Below the pieces are notes generated by a model, which saw nothing but the letters and a program-made list of their open reading frames with translations, made no database searches and had not been told where the DNA came from. The position numbers were made by a program, and so were the translations under genes. From Salvia splendens (lineage: Eukaryota > Streptophyta > Magnoliopsida > Lamiales > Lamiaceae), in contig NC_056033.1 in NCBI RefSeq assembly GCF_004379255.2, positions 23,800,209-23,864,208 on the forward strand: a stretch of DNA of 64,000 nucleotides, in the 5' to 3' direction. Shown in pieces: positions 45,052 to 57,119 of this stretch. Numbering within the stretch: position 1 is the first letter of the stretch; every line of letters begins with the position of its first letter.

Positions 45052-47274
45052 TCTCTCACTTACACTCAAAACATGCTTTCGAGTATACCCTCCGCAAAAA
45101 ACTCTCCCACTTATACTCAAAGCAGGTCTTGGTGCTAGATATATCGAACCACCATTCATTTGACATCATGTTTGAAACATGTTGCCACAAAGGCATTTCT
45201 GTGAAAAAATATGCTTGGTTGCTCTCTGATCATATCCTTGCCACCACAATGTCTTTGCTGTGTACTTGGTCTTTAATTAATTTCATCTCAATATGTGATT
45301 TCTTAGCTTTATGAACTCATGTGTCCCTTAAGTTAGCCTTTACTAGAGTAATCATAACAATATATAATACTCATAGGCATACTCAAACTTACGATTAAAT
45401 CTATTAGGAAGATACTCGTAAGGTAAACACATATTCCGAGGATGACTTACTCGATTACTGATTAGTCATAAAACATAGTGAGTGTAACTCCAAGGACATT
45501 ACATGAATGACTGGTAAACTAGAATATAGCGACTAGCCTTTCTCAAGCACTATGGTATATTTTTTACCTCAATTAAAGTCTTTTGCATGGTTACTATGAT
45601 ATATATTTGCTATGCACAAAACACAGCTAATATCAAACTTAGTACACATCATAGCATATATGAGACATCTATCTCCAAAACTAGTCTCATTATTCTTGAT
45701 CTCACTAAGTGTCAAACGACACTTGACTAGAGACAAGACAATTCCATCTTGAATGGTAAAACCTTTTCATGGAATTTCTAATGCTAAAATGTTCCACGGA
45801 ATGTATAGATATAGGATTCCTAAGAGAATCTCAACATTCTTTCTAGCGATCTTAAAAGACTTAGATGCTTACAATATAATTGGTTTCTCTCAAATCCTTT
45901 ATCTTAAACTGGGTAGACAACCAGTTTCCTACGCTAGACGCCAAGGGCAGAGCCAGGATTATAAACGAAAGGGGGTAAAGTTATATGTGTTGAAAATTTT
46001 AGAATTTGAGAAGGGGCAAATACAAGATAATTTTAATAATTTTAAAAAATTGGACCATAAATTAGTACATTTATACATATTTGAGGAGGGGCATTTGCCC
46101 CACCTTCTTATAAGGTGGCTCCGCCTCTGCTAGACGCTAATCTTAGCTGTTTGCAACTTTTGTAGATTTTGTCATCGTAGAGTACCAATAATACCATATT
46201 TAATGCACTTTCAACTTCTTTGTGCTTACAACACTGTTAGGGGCACAAGTAAAAATTAAAACATTTGACAATTTTGATAAAACACATATACTCTGATTTA
46301 GATGCTAGCCTAAGACCACGGAGGTCTTCACAAGCTTCCAATCATGTGTTTCTCCCCCTTTTATTACATACCCATTAGGATGTTCTATGTAGATGATCTC
46401 CTCAAGACTTCTATTTATAGAAGGTTGTCTTGACAATCATAATATATACATTCTAACTAATGTAAGTTCTAATAGACAATAGGATCGAATAAATCACGAC
46501 ACAATGACAGACGAGAAGATTGTTCTCTTTGGGTGTAACCCATTGTCATTGTCTAGCCTTTTGAGATCCACATTAACACTTGCAAGTTTACTAGCTCCCA
46601 CTAACTGACACAACCTATAGGTAGTATTGCAAGTCTTGTAAAATATGTTGTCTATCTTATATTGTAGTTTGGAGTCTATCACCTTTTCAAGGATGAATAT
46701 CCAAATAAACCAATGCTACATTGTAGTTAAAGAGATTATGTTCAAGTTGATCTAAGACCGAGTCTTACGACACTCTTAGACCCATGAACTTGTTATGTTC
46801 CTTAGAAAGCTCCCACTACAACATGGTTCTCACAATCTTAGGTTCTGAAGTTGATTTCATTAGTGCATAAGTTTCTAATGGTATGACTTCTTGGTAATGT
46901 GGAAAATCCGATATCTCTCTATATCTTGAGAGTTATCACGCTGTTAGGTTTTTAGTTCCTATCTTGATCTTCATACAAGAATTCTATCTTTGAAGATTAC
47001 AGAACTTATAACCTTTATCATTTGGGATAACCTTAAAATATACCTTGGTACTCAACTCCAATTACTTGGATACCTTTCCAACACGTGTTGGAACAACATT
47101 ACACCTTGAGATGTGCTAGACTAGAGTCGCTCTAGTCCATAACTCGTGTTTTGTAGATGGTACTTATGTTGGTAGTTTCTTTAAGGTGTTGGTCATTGTA
47201 TCTAATGCTTATCCCATCAATGATAAGATTTTAATGAGTACAACTTATCACTTAATCAAACTTGTGTTAGAAAG
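45052..47274 (-). pseudogene. Copia element 3, strongly decayed polyprotein
   Basis: No long frame survives. The DNA is nevertheless recognisable next to copia 2: TCTCCCACTTATACTCAAA-type polypurine tract at 45096-45121, AGGATGTTCTATGTAGATGA with TCTCCTCAAGACTTCTATTT (46377-46413) matching the reverse-transcriptase part of copia 2 near 44280, and GGTGTAACCCATTG at 46530. Interrupted by the small hAT at 45942-46129. Old and inactive. Confidence 0.65.
45942..46129. mobile_element. Short hAT-type MITE
   Basis: Ends CAAGGGCAGAGCC and (inverted) CAGAGGCGGAGCC, flanked by an exact 8-bp duplication CTAGACGC (45934-45941 and 46130-46137). 188 bp, no coding. Confidence 0.9.
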
Positions 47275-48553
47275 TGATGCACTATTTTTTAGCACTACAA
47301 CTACTTGCAAATATACAAGGCAGAAATAGTATAGCTAAAGGTCAGTACCGGGATATCGAACACAGGGAATAGAATTACAACTGGCTATCATATATTAAGC
47401 ATCATATACTATTTAGAGAAACAAAGTTTTGGATATAAAAATATAAATGAATAAAGAAGCAAAGCTAAAAAAGATAAAATTAGGTAAATAGAGGAATTTA
47501 AAGGATAACGATTTCACTAACTCTTTAGTTATTCTAATTAGTTCTACGTTCATCCGACTCAAGTTTTACCACGATTTCTCCATATCATGCATCAATACTC
47601 ATGTCACAGTTATTGTATGAACATATAAGATAAACCAATCAAAGCTATCACTGATCAAAGATTGACAATAATCAAGGTAACAGCCAATTAGTCGAACAAA
47701 AGCACAAGAAAAATCAATTGAAAACGAGTTCTGAACATTAAACATAAAAAGAACTACATAAAAGTCAATTACTATCAAACCTAAAAATTCTATTGTTTAG
47801 CAATCCATAAACAGATGAACTAAAACAATAATTAGAGTACGAGACATGAAATAAACAAACAAAACCCAAGGATGAATCTTGAAGTCTTTATGCTCCTCTT
47901 GCCTTGCTTCAATCTCCAAGAAGGGTGGAAGAACTAGGTTATGGAGTAATGAGGGAGGAGCCTTGGAGGCTCCCCTTTTTGGGGCTATGGGGTATATATA
48001 GGCTTGAAAAAGGTTTAAACATGGTAAAAGGTGTCCTCCAAGTAATAGGAAAGATGGAAATTTCGTGCTCTGTAGGTTAACGAAAAATTTGGCTTAACAA
48101 GGTAATATTTTCTTTCCTTCCTTGAATTTTCGCCTAAATTCTACATTTGACAGCTTTGTGCGACTTTGTTTGAATGGCCATAACTTTCTCCACAGTACTC
48201 CGATTGAAATGATATTCATACCAACGCGAAGCTCTTTTAAAGACAAAGAGAATGGTATGTAGCACGACCTGACCAAACTTTGAATCGCCAAAAAACACAG
48301 GCTGTTGTCCGCAACCAGGCCCAGCAGGCCGCTGGACAACTCCAGAACTCTCTATACTTGTTTCAACGACCGCTGCATTTGGTCCAGCGGGCCGCTGGAC
48401 AACTCCAGAACTCTCTATTTTACACAATTCTTATAAAACATGTCAAAATACCAAAATGGATAAAATATGCAAATAATGGACATGTAATGCAACTTTAACA
48501 TTCAAAACGGACCAAATAATAGCCTTAAAACAGTGCAAAATCCAAGCGTATCA
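47275..48553 (-). mobile_element. Tat/Athila-type 3' LTR
   Basis: Plus strand TGATGCACTATTTTTTAGC to CCAAGCGTATCA; the two ends are inverted matches (TGATGCAC and TGATACGC). Near the start is the typical GGGATATCGAACACAGGGAA block. The minus-strand polypurine tract AAGTTTGGGGGAGT lies immediately outside at 48567-48554. 1279 bp. It contains two copies of GGCCGCTGGACAACTCCAGA (near 48329 and 48399). The other LTR is not in the window. Confidence 0.8.
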
Positions 48554-50260
48554 ACTCCCCCAAACTTAAATATTAGTTTGTCACCGAACAAAACAAAAAA
48601 GAAATATAAAATAGACGCACGGATTGCACAAGGACTAGACGTCATAATTGCCTCAAATATGGAAAAGATAGATCAAGCATGAATTAACGCAATCAAATCA
48701 AACAAGGCTTATTAATGCACTTTCATTACTAACTCATGTATCACCTTATTCATGCATTCACAAGTGGACAAACTTCCAAAGATGGGAAGTGTATTTATCT
48801 CTCACTCTCAAAGTATATATGACAATGTGTATAAGCACTCAAATCATGCATCATGCAAAGCTTACCATAGGTTTGCTTAAAGTTTAATCCCTTCTCTACT
48901 AGATGTGATTAAGCATCAAAAGTCTGAAAGTGCTTTATTTTTTGTTGTAATGTAGGCTCTTTGGTAGGTGAGGAATATTTGGCTAAAAAGTGACTAAAAA
49001 TAAAAAACCCAAGTAGAGTAAAATAGACTCCGCTTTTCTTATAAACCCAAGACACTTTGACAATTATTCATCCTTCAACACACTTTCCAATCCTTTGATT
49101 TTCTTTCTTTTTCCACACTACCTTCTTTCTTTTTCTTTTTCTTTCTTTTCTTTTTTAAAACAAAGGCATCCTTTCTTGATCAAGCACACTTTTAAAAATT
49201 TGTCTAATTCACAACTTGTACTTTTACATTTAAGCACACTACTTTTCCACTTTAGATATTTTTCCCCATTAACTCTCCAATTCCTTTACAAAAGATAAAA
49301 ATAAAAATAACTATACTAACCCAAGGAATTGTCCCCATTGATTTGGCTTCCAAAGAATAGGCTTAAAGGCTCAAAATTGGCTCCAAAGGGATAAAGAGAT
49401 ATTTTTAAAAGGGTCAGAAATTTTGGATATAAAAGTAGGTTGAAAAGATTGCCTAACATCCTCCTTAATCAACTTAAACACTATGTAAACTTAGGTAGAC
49501 GATGAGCAAGTTCTAGAAACATGTACATGCATGCATATAAATCACATAAGAAAGAATTAAGGCTCAAATCTCACAAGATATAAGCACTATTCATGGCGAA
49601 CAAGCAATTCACTAATTATGCACATTTTCACTTAGCCATCAAATCAAAACGTTAAGCCATACTTAATCAAAAATCAAATAATTTAATATCGTTGGAAACT
49701 CAGTCTAATGTGTCCCTATACATGCGTGTTTCTAAGATTTTCCATGTTATGCCCATGACACAATTCACCTCAGGTTTTTAAAACGAAAGAAAAACATGAC
49801 AAAGAGATAAAAAAAACTAATCTCACGGACCACGACGTCATCCCCCCAAACTTATTTACAACAAAGTGTAAAATAAGTTTGTACAGTCGGTTGGGAAGTG
49901 AGTAAACTAGAAAAGCAGTAAAGATACCTTGAAATTTTTGCGTTGAGGTTGAACGGGGCAAAAATTCAAAAAATTGCGGCTGGAGTGAGTTGAATGGATT
50001 GCGGGCTTGAGCTCTTCAGCCGGCGCTGGGAAGAAGTAAGAACCGTTGCAGTGAGCGGCCAGCGGGCCGCTGCGCAAGCGACAGCGGTCGCTGGCCGGAG
50101 TCCAAAACCTGCGAAAATTCCAATCAACATGAAAATAAAAATTAAGCCCAAAAACAAACTTAAATAAACATAAAAAAATGTAAAATGTTGGGTTGCCTCC
50201 TAATAAGTGCTTGTTTTTCGTCTTTATCTTGACGTTCTTTGAAGTTCATGAGTTATTCCT
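48554..50260 (-). mobile_element. Tat/Athila-type element, 3' noncoding region
   Basis: Minus strand: GCACTTATTAGGAGGCAACC near 50210-50190, a phrase usual after the last coding part of Tat/Athila elements, then about 1.6 kb of noncoding DNA with a second G-rich tract (AAGTTTGGGGGGATG, near 49857-49843) and the tract beside the LTR. No frame of interest. GC-rich text at 50040-50100 contains GCGGCCAGCGGGCCGCTG. Confidence 0.7.
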
Positions 50261-50870
50261 CATCGTGGGAATTCCTTTGGGATACCTTTGTACCTACAAT
50301 TTCGCAATGTGAGCATAGAATGAAGAAAACTGTAGTAGGATGGATACAACACATAATATTTGGCAATCCCTCAAACTCGAATCAAGGTGTAAAAATAATC
50401 ACATGCAAGACCAATTAATCTACCTTGACTCAAAAAAATCATCCCCCATAATGATCTCTATTCCCTTATAATTAGTAATTTCTTAGGATTATTGTCCCCA
50501 CAGCATGGGTGGCGATAATATTAGAAACTACTTTCTAGTTCATACTATTTATGTTTGAGAAGTCTGTCCATATGAACTTGCTATTTCTTAGGATTGTTGT
50601 CCGCATAGCATGGGTGGCGATAATATTAGAAGCTGACTTCATAAATTGACAAACCGATCGATGGAGACCATATACAACGCACTGTTGTAATTATCGCTTA
50701 GATATTTTATGTGGCTTTTACATAATTATTACATAAGCAGATAGAGCAGATAATCCACTTAAAAAGATAACCACCAAATAAACAGATAATTCCATTTAAT
50801 GCATGATATTTAAACACACTGGATAATTAACGACAATTATTTAATCTAGTTTAGAAGATTCAATTAAATA
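50261..50870. repeat. Retroelement noncoding DNA with a 105-bp duplication
   Basis: TTTCTTAGGATT followed by TTGTCC, then GCATGGGTGGCGATAATATT occurs at 50479 and 50584. No coding. Probably leader or LTR of copia element 3 or another copia remnant. Confidence 0.6.
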
Positions 50871-51700
50871 ATTAAGTTTTATCTTGGATAATAATTATCC
50901 AAGTTCATTTAGGACTTTATCAAGATAGAATTAACTATCTAAATCCATTTAGGATTATTCTAGATTTTATTTCGATAAAATCAAATCCTACAATTCAAGA
51001 TAACGTTGATCTAGGATTATCATTATTTAAATCGTACTAGGATATTACGAGATACAAACAATTACATCATAATTCATAAGATAAAAATAAAATCCTATCA
51101 ACCAAGATTTATACAAATCTTTATTCTATTTAGAATAGAAATTTAAAATATATCAAACATTACTTAGGATTTCTTAGATAAATAAATATATCTAAATTCA
51201 ATTAAATATGGATTTTCATTTTCTTATATATCATCTTTATCCTTATCTATCTAGGATATGAATCCAAAAGATAAGGATAACTTGGATTAATATTTATTTT
51301 AATCCATCTAGTATTTGTCTTAATAGAATTAAATCTATTCAAATTCATAGGATAAAAATAAAATAAAATAATATTAACATTATTCGAATCTATCTCAGAT
51401 TTATCTATGATTAAATCCATATAAATCTATAGGATATAAATAAAATATTATTTTATCACTATCCAAATACATCTAGAACTCATATATTAATAAATCCATA
51501 TAAATTCATAGGATAATAATAATATTATCATTATCTAAATCCAACTAGGATTCGTTTAGGAATAAATCCATATAAATCCATAGGATATAGATAAAAATTA
51601 GATTGTCATTTTCCAAATATAACTAGGAGTCATCTAGGAATAAAATCCTTATAAATTCATAAAATAAGGAAAGAATCTAATTAATCCATTATTTAGTTCA
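50870..51700. repeat. AT-rich degenerate tandem repeat
   Basis: Loose repeats of about 85-100 bp: AATCCATATAAATYYATAGG, ATAWWTAAAAT, TTATCATTATCYAAAT and CCAACTAGGATTYRTTTAGG recur from about 50880 to 51690. No coding capacity. Confidence 0.6.
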
Positions 51701-51799
51701 AATTTAAATCTCATATAATGTATAAAATGCACAAAAGATATAATCAAATCTTATTTCTAAATTAATCTTCAATTCTTTCCAAATTAATTCCAAGAGTTA

Positions 51800-52440
51800 G
51801 GAAACCCTAATTTAAATTGGAAAGCGAAGTCACGGGACGAGACGATGCGACATCACGTGGGTTCCACCCGCGCGATCGTCGCTGCTGTCACAACAGTCTG
51901 CTCTCGCCTCCGTCGACCGTCTTTCGAGTTCGGGAACTTCCCACGAAGGGCTCCCACTCGCACCACAGCCGCTGCTGTTCTGTGTCGCACAAACTGCCCA
52001 GCTCGAGAGCTTGGGCTACCGATGATTGAACTGCCGTCGCTGCTGTCACGCGCAGACATTCACTTCTTCGTCTCCAGCGCTGCTGCTGCGTCATCGTCGC
52101 TGGTGCGAGGTCGTGTCTGCAGCCGCCGGCACTGCTCCGTTGTTGCCTCTCCGTAGCTGCTGTCATCATAAAGAACAGCAATTTAAACAAGGCAAGTTTC
52201 ACACGTAATGAATATACTTCTCGCATAAGAGATTGGAGAATTTTCCCAACTTATGCCACGCAAGATAGAGATGATTCAATATACAAATATTAACATGTAA
52301 TCATGTATGATTACAATTTCAAAAAATAGTTACCATCCTTCAAAACATCACGTGACGATTTCACCAAAAACGCAACATAGAGGAAGAAGCATTCAAGCAA
52401 TTCACATAACATTAATTCACATAATCAGAGCTAAAAATTG
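51800..52440. other. GC-rich noncoding block beside a primer-binding site
   Basis: The stretch 51817-52165 is much richer in GC than its surroundings (GCTGCTGCTGCGTCATCG, CAGCCGCCGGCACTGC). Overlapping frames in several phases (51845-52156 plus, 52226-51888 minus) show no family signature, so I read them as chance. It lies in the leader of copia element 3. Confidence 0.5.
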
Positions 52441-52452
52441 GCTCTGATATCA
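52441..52452 (-). other. Copia-type primer-binding site
   Basis: Minus strand TGATATCAGAGC, one change from the common copia site TGGTATCAGAGC (initiator tRNA-Met). It marks the LTR to its right as a 5' LTR of a minus-strand element. Confidence 0.8.
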
Positions 52453-52454
52453 AT

Positions 52455-55400
52455 TATTGGGCTTGGTATCCCTTCATAGCGGAAGACTTGTACAAAATAA
52501 ATAAATCAGATAATGATCTGTTTGACCGATTATGCGACTAATCAATTCACATGTTAAACATATAATGCATGTTAGAACGCAAATAATTCATGCTTAAAGA
52601 AAGTAAATCCTAAACATGAATGCTACGATTTAGAGTTACCGATTTGATTCTCCAATGAATCGACGATTGCTTGCGCCTTCTCCACTTGATGATCTTCAAT
52701 ACTAGACCACGGATCTTCTGACTGGCATGATGTCACGCCCGCACTTTCTAAGGATAGAAAACACGGTTGATCGCGACTAGGGGAGGATTAAAGAAGCGGG
52801 AAAGAAAGGGGAAAACAATACAATTTCACCATAGCTCGAAACAAATGAGAATAGCTCGAATAAAATCAGAGTATCTCAAAAATCAACAACTCAAAAATGA
52901 ATATTATCTCAGGGATACAAGAACTCAAGAGAAGGACAACTACTTAGCGGAAGCATTTGAGAGAAGGAATATGCCACGTGTGAAGACATGACACATTCTA
53001 AACACTTAAATTTCTTCAATGGTCTTGCTCAACCTGCACATTTTTAAAAAGAAAATGCAGGGCTGAGTACTTCATACACTCAGTGGACTCATGCCGAAAA
53101 ATATTTTATAAAAAGTATTTATCATGCCACTATTGAGTGACCTTGGGGTTTTAACTTTAGAAATCACCAAGACACTAAAATCATTTCCATCGTAAAACTC
53201 GTGACTGCGCAGTCATTTTCCCATAGATGTCTACCATATCTGATCCATTGATGACAAGGAATGTGGCCACATTCCAAGTCACTGGACCGGCCGACCCAAA
53301 AGACGGCTCACGATCCCCTTTGTGTACACTAGCCTGAATAGAGACTCACTCCCTACACAGATCCGAATTCGATTATCCATTGATGGCAAAAGCCACATCA
53401 GATAAGTTCCATAGAATAAAACAAAACACGGCATGACAAATATTCATATCATTTTCACATAAAAATATACTTAGGGCATTGCCCTTATTTAAAAAGAAAG
53501 TCCACCTCAAGTTCTTAATCCGAAATTATTTCTTTTCCCTTGATATCACGTCTCGCTTGCAAGGAATCACCTTTAGCATTTAAATAACACATAAATCAAC
53601 ACAATGAATCAAGTAAATAAATAAGATGCATGCACCCTAATTAAAATCGTTTATCTCGTTTCTCGGTTTTCGATTATTCGGCGGCGGCCTAAAAGTTCCT
53701 CCGTTGGCTCCTCGTATTTTTCATCACAATGTAGGATTAAAGTCCCCAAAATTATATAAGCGCTTAACTGAATTATCGCAAGTACTTCCCCTCGCAATTA
53801 CATTTATTTCGAAACTTTGGGTAAATTATTTGTACATCGAATTATTCCGAGAATTAACTAAATAATTCCCCACAATTAATTTAATTATTAACTCAAAGAT
53901 TTATTTAATTATTGGCCCAAACTAAAATATCACCATCCACCTTATTTCTCCAAATAAAACTTGAGCCCAACACAATTAAAAGATGGAGCCCAAAAATTTC
54001 AAAGTCAAAACCCATATACTCCCTTCCACCATCGGCCTCCTTCATCTCCCTCCTTCACTTTCTCACCAAAAGGAAAAATTCCCAAATCAAGATCCCATAG
54101 TGTGTTGCTTCGCTCCCGTCTCCTTCAATTCACTCTTCACTGTCCGCCAATCATCGCCGGCGTACGACTACCCATACCGTCACCCCTTCGCACCAGCCAT
54201 CGCCGTTGGAGAACCGCCGCCATCGTCTTACTGCCTCACGAACTCCGTCGACGTCCCTGGGAGAGCAACGCCCCTCCGTTGTCCGCTGCTGTACCGTCGA
54301 AGGTCGCACAGAGCCGTCACCAGCCGCTGCCCGTCGCTGCTGCTGTGCAGTCTCCTCGCCAAAGGTCGCCGTCGCAGGGCGCCTTAGCAGCAATGCTGTC
54401 GCTGCTTTCCCAGCTCGCCGGGTCAGCCTTCGCCAGCCACCGTTGTTGTTTCGTCAAGGATCGCGCAGTGCTATCGCCGTCTGCAGTTCGCCCCTGCCGT
54501 GGTCCGCTCGCTGTTCGAACAGCCGTGAAACGATACCGCACAGCCCCGAAACCAACCCGAACAATCCCGAAAGATAAGTTCTCTTTATCAAATTATGTTC
54601 TTTTGCGTTTTCGATTAATCACAGTGGGTGTTCGATTATTGATTTTTCGGTTCATTGTTGGTGGTGTTGTTTGATCGTTGATGTCTGGGAGATTAAATTT
54701 AGCATAATGTGATATTTACTGATATGCTATGCTTATGAAAAGTACTTGATCAGTTGGAACGGGGCCTACCTTGAACAGATTTTGTGAGAACAACCGATAG
54801 CTCCCTCCTTCGAGTTGGGTTCTCGGTTTCTTGAATCTGATTGAGAAGAGTATGTCTTGTGTTCTTGTTGCAGAGAAACAAAATAGGAGAAAACTGATTT
54901 GTGAAAGGAATATTATAGAGAGGAGGGGGTTGATAGATATGGGACAGATTCATGGAGTGGGGGCGGTTTCAACGTGAGGAAGGAGTGGGATGATTCTGTT
55001 TTTCCTTTTTTTTATATGATATTCATTAATTTAATTTATTTTCAAAATTATTTGCAGATCACGGAAGAGGAAAATCCCTGGAGAATCTTTATTTGAAAAT
55101 TTGAACTAAGGAATATTTGGTGACCAAGTCAACTATGAAAAGATTTAATTTGATTAATTTGATTTTTTTTCTCTCTCTCTTTTTTTTCGGGGTGTTACAC
55201 GTGAACTGTAATCCAATATCAGGGTGGGCTGATCTCTCCAGAACACTATGACTCGAATAAAGAAGACACAAATATGCGTGAAGACATGTCTTGCTGTTAG
55301 ATCCGTTCAGTGCGGTACCACACCAATGTCATCTTATTTCAGGAAGGCTTAGAAATATGCGGACTGACATTGCAACCTTTTACGATAGTTAGCCAAAGCC

Positions 55401-55717
55401 TATCTAGGTTGTGAAATTCTTCTTTTCTCTTTTGCAAAGCATTGCATACCACTGACCGTGTTACCTTAAAGTGGACGTCGCCCACAACTGTCTACTAAGT
55501 AAAAGATTTAGGCTTTGTTTACTTCTTATGCATTTAAATGTTTGTAAAACATCTTATAAATGCACAAGCAAACACAATGTAATAATAATAGTGATTCTAT
55601 TTGTGCGAAACTGCTCGAATAATACTGAATCGGGTTAAAAGTGGATTGTAGAGTTTTTCGTATACAAGCAAGATTCCATTCGGCTCGAAAAATCTTTTCA
55701 GTATACCAAACCTAACA
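52455..55717 (-). mobile_element. Copia element 3, 5' LTR, split by a solo LTR
   Basis: Left part 52455-52730 (AGCGGAAGACTTG, GATCTTCAATACTAGACC, CTTCTGACTGG) and right part 55205-55717 (GACTCGAATAA, CTTGCTGTTAGATCCGTTC, GACTGACATTGCAACC, CTATCTAGGTTGTGAAATTC) line up with the solo LTR at 24877-26341 in order. The interruption is the Tekay-like LTR at 52731-55199. Without it the LTR is about 790 bp and ends ACCAAACCTAACA. Confidence 0.8.
52731..55199 (-). mobile_element. Tekay-like Ty3/gypsy solo LTR
   Basis: Plus strand TGTCACGCCCGCACTTTC to TCGGGGTGTTACA, about 2469 bp. It matches 60865-63271 for most of its length (CTAAGGATAGAAAACACGG, CTACTTAGCGGAAGCATTTG, GACAAGGAATGTGGCCACAT, TTAGGGCATTGCCCTTATTT). 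Flanks CATGA (52726-52730) and CGTGA (55200-55204) are a 5-bp duplication with one CpG-type change. No internal region. The long plus frames at 53961-54674 lie in its GC-rich core and are not genes. Confidence 0.88.
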
Positions 55718-56282
55718 GATTTCTCCCAAACCTAACAGATCTCTCAAGCAAGATTCTAGGACGGCTTCAGCACTAATCCCTAGGGTAAATCCTCATGATA
55801 TGGCATTAATACTCTTGCATAGGAAGATACTCTTCTTTCTCTCTCTCCTAACTCATCCTTTGCAGTTCCTTGATATCTGCTTCTCTTGATCAACTCGTAC
55901 GGCTGCCAGGTCCAGTCACTCCGTCTTTCTCTAGCTTGATCAATTTTCTCCATCTCAGGGCTGTTTTTCGCTTCTGTTCCCACTTGATCAAGTCGCATCA
56001 ATACTTAGCCAATTTCCAATCCTGCACACCAAAAATCCACTTTTCTTTGTGTTATTTCCTCAATTCGGTATATTGACCACCATAAGAACTATGCATGAAA
56101 CGAGTCTTATCAGCATTTCTTCACATTTAGAGCCTCTACAGCCTGTACATCAGAGCCTTTGCTGGTATTTTCTGAAGTTCTTTAGCCATCAGAGCTGAGT
56201 AAACCTCTAAATAAGTGATTGGCTTATCTCATGCCATAGATGATGGCATCACTCAGTTGATCATACGAACTAGGCAAGACAT
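55718..56282 (-). mobile_element. Copia element 1, region after gag, unresolved
   Basis: Noncoding or decayed DNA between the LTR end at 55717 and the gag frame. ACCAAACCTAACAGATTT is followed by a second CCCAAACCTAACAGATCT at 55727-55741. I could not recognise protease or integrase coding. Confidence 0.4.
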
Positions 56283-56774
56283 TCAGAGCCAAGATTGCCT
56301 TATCTTCATCAGAAATCTTGACATCCATTGAACCAAGATCATCAATGATCTTGTTAAATTTCTCCAGCTGCTATATAATTGCCTTTCAATAGTAAAACTG
56401 TAAGAGTAGAGCCTCTTCTTCATGTAAAGTCTATTTGCTAGAGATTTAGACAAATCAACTTCATCTAACTTTTCCAAAATCTCCACTACAGTCTTGGCTT
56501 CTTGCACATTTTCCTGGCACAAGATGACTGCACTATGGGCTTTGAGCTGCATCTCATCATATTTGGCATGAGATTTATCATCAAGAACTGGAGCTTTCCT
56601 TTTCTCAGTTGGAGGTGCAAGAACTGCTCCCAAACTTTGCTGGATTAAAACTGCATTTATCTTCAATTTCCACATGCCATAATCATGTTTGCATGTGAAC
56701 TTCTCTGCATCTAGCCTTGCTGCCATCTCTGAGACCGTCTGCAAACCAGCCTCAATTTCCCGTCCGGCGCCACT
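56283..56774 (-). pseudogene. Copia element 1, gag (UBN2-type)
   Basis: Minus-strand gag of the copia UBN2/gag-polypeptide type: MAARLDAEKFTCKHDYGMWK, a family-typical opening where the Trp follows a short variable head, then INAVLIQQSLGAVL, a helical middle, and ALANRLYMKKRLYSYSF-like LANRLYMKKRLYSYSF. A frameshift around 56370 changes the expected continuation, so the tail to 56283 is not original. It lies directly downstream of the primer-binding site and 5' LTR, and pairs with the RNase H at 41329-42097 as one element. Confidence 0.8.
56758..56772 (-). other. Primer-binding site of copia element 1
   Basis: Minus strand TGGCGCCGGACGGG, two bases from the LTR end at 56775. It differs from the usual TGGTATCAGAGC copia site. 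Confidence 0.6.
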
Positions 56775-57098
56775 TGTTAACTCAACACACAAGGCTCACA
56801 CACTCTTTAGGAATTAACACACACTAATTACAGAAGAAGAAATAGAGAGTAGTTTCTTGGAGAAAAGAGATTCTCTTTATTGATTGATTTTTAACTACTA
56901 AGATACAAGTAAAACTGCTATATATGTAGCTAACACAAATGATAACTGCTCCTAACCGAATTGGAGCCAAGAATCAAGAACCAGAGCATGACAGCTCATT
57001 TCCTAACAGAATAATTAACTACAACGGCTAGTTTATGATTTCCTCTTTTATCCTTTAATTCTTCTTGGTTAGAGCTGAGTGTGGACTCATTTCTTACA
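56775..57098 (-). mobile_element. Copia element 1, 5' LTR
   Basis: Plus strand TGTTAACTCAACACACAAGG to CTCATTTCTTACA, 324 bp. Right flank CTTCT (57099-57103) is identical to the left flank of 39820-40171, so both LTRs bound one element of about 17.3 kb that includes later insertions. Confidence 0.9.
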
Positions 57099-57119
57099 CT
57101 TCTTATCTAAGGAGAGTAT

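Noticed and set aside
51845..52226. Overlapping frames of 60-112 residues on both strands
   Set aside because: GC-rich noncoding leader of a copia element; several phases are open at once, which is a composition effect.
53961..54674. 237-residue plus-strand frame and its overlapping neighbours
   Set aside because: Lies in the GC-rich core of a Tekay-like LTR; Pro/Arg/Ser-rich in three phases, without family motifs, and not shared with the sister LTR.
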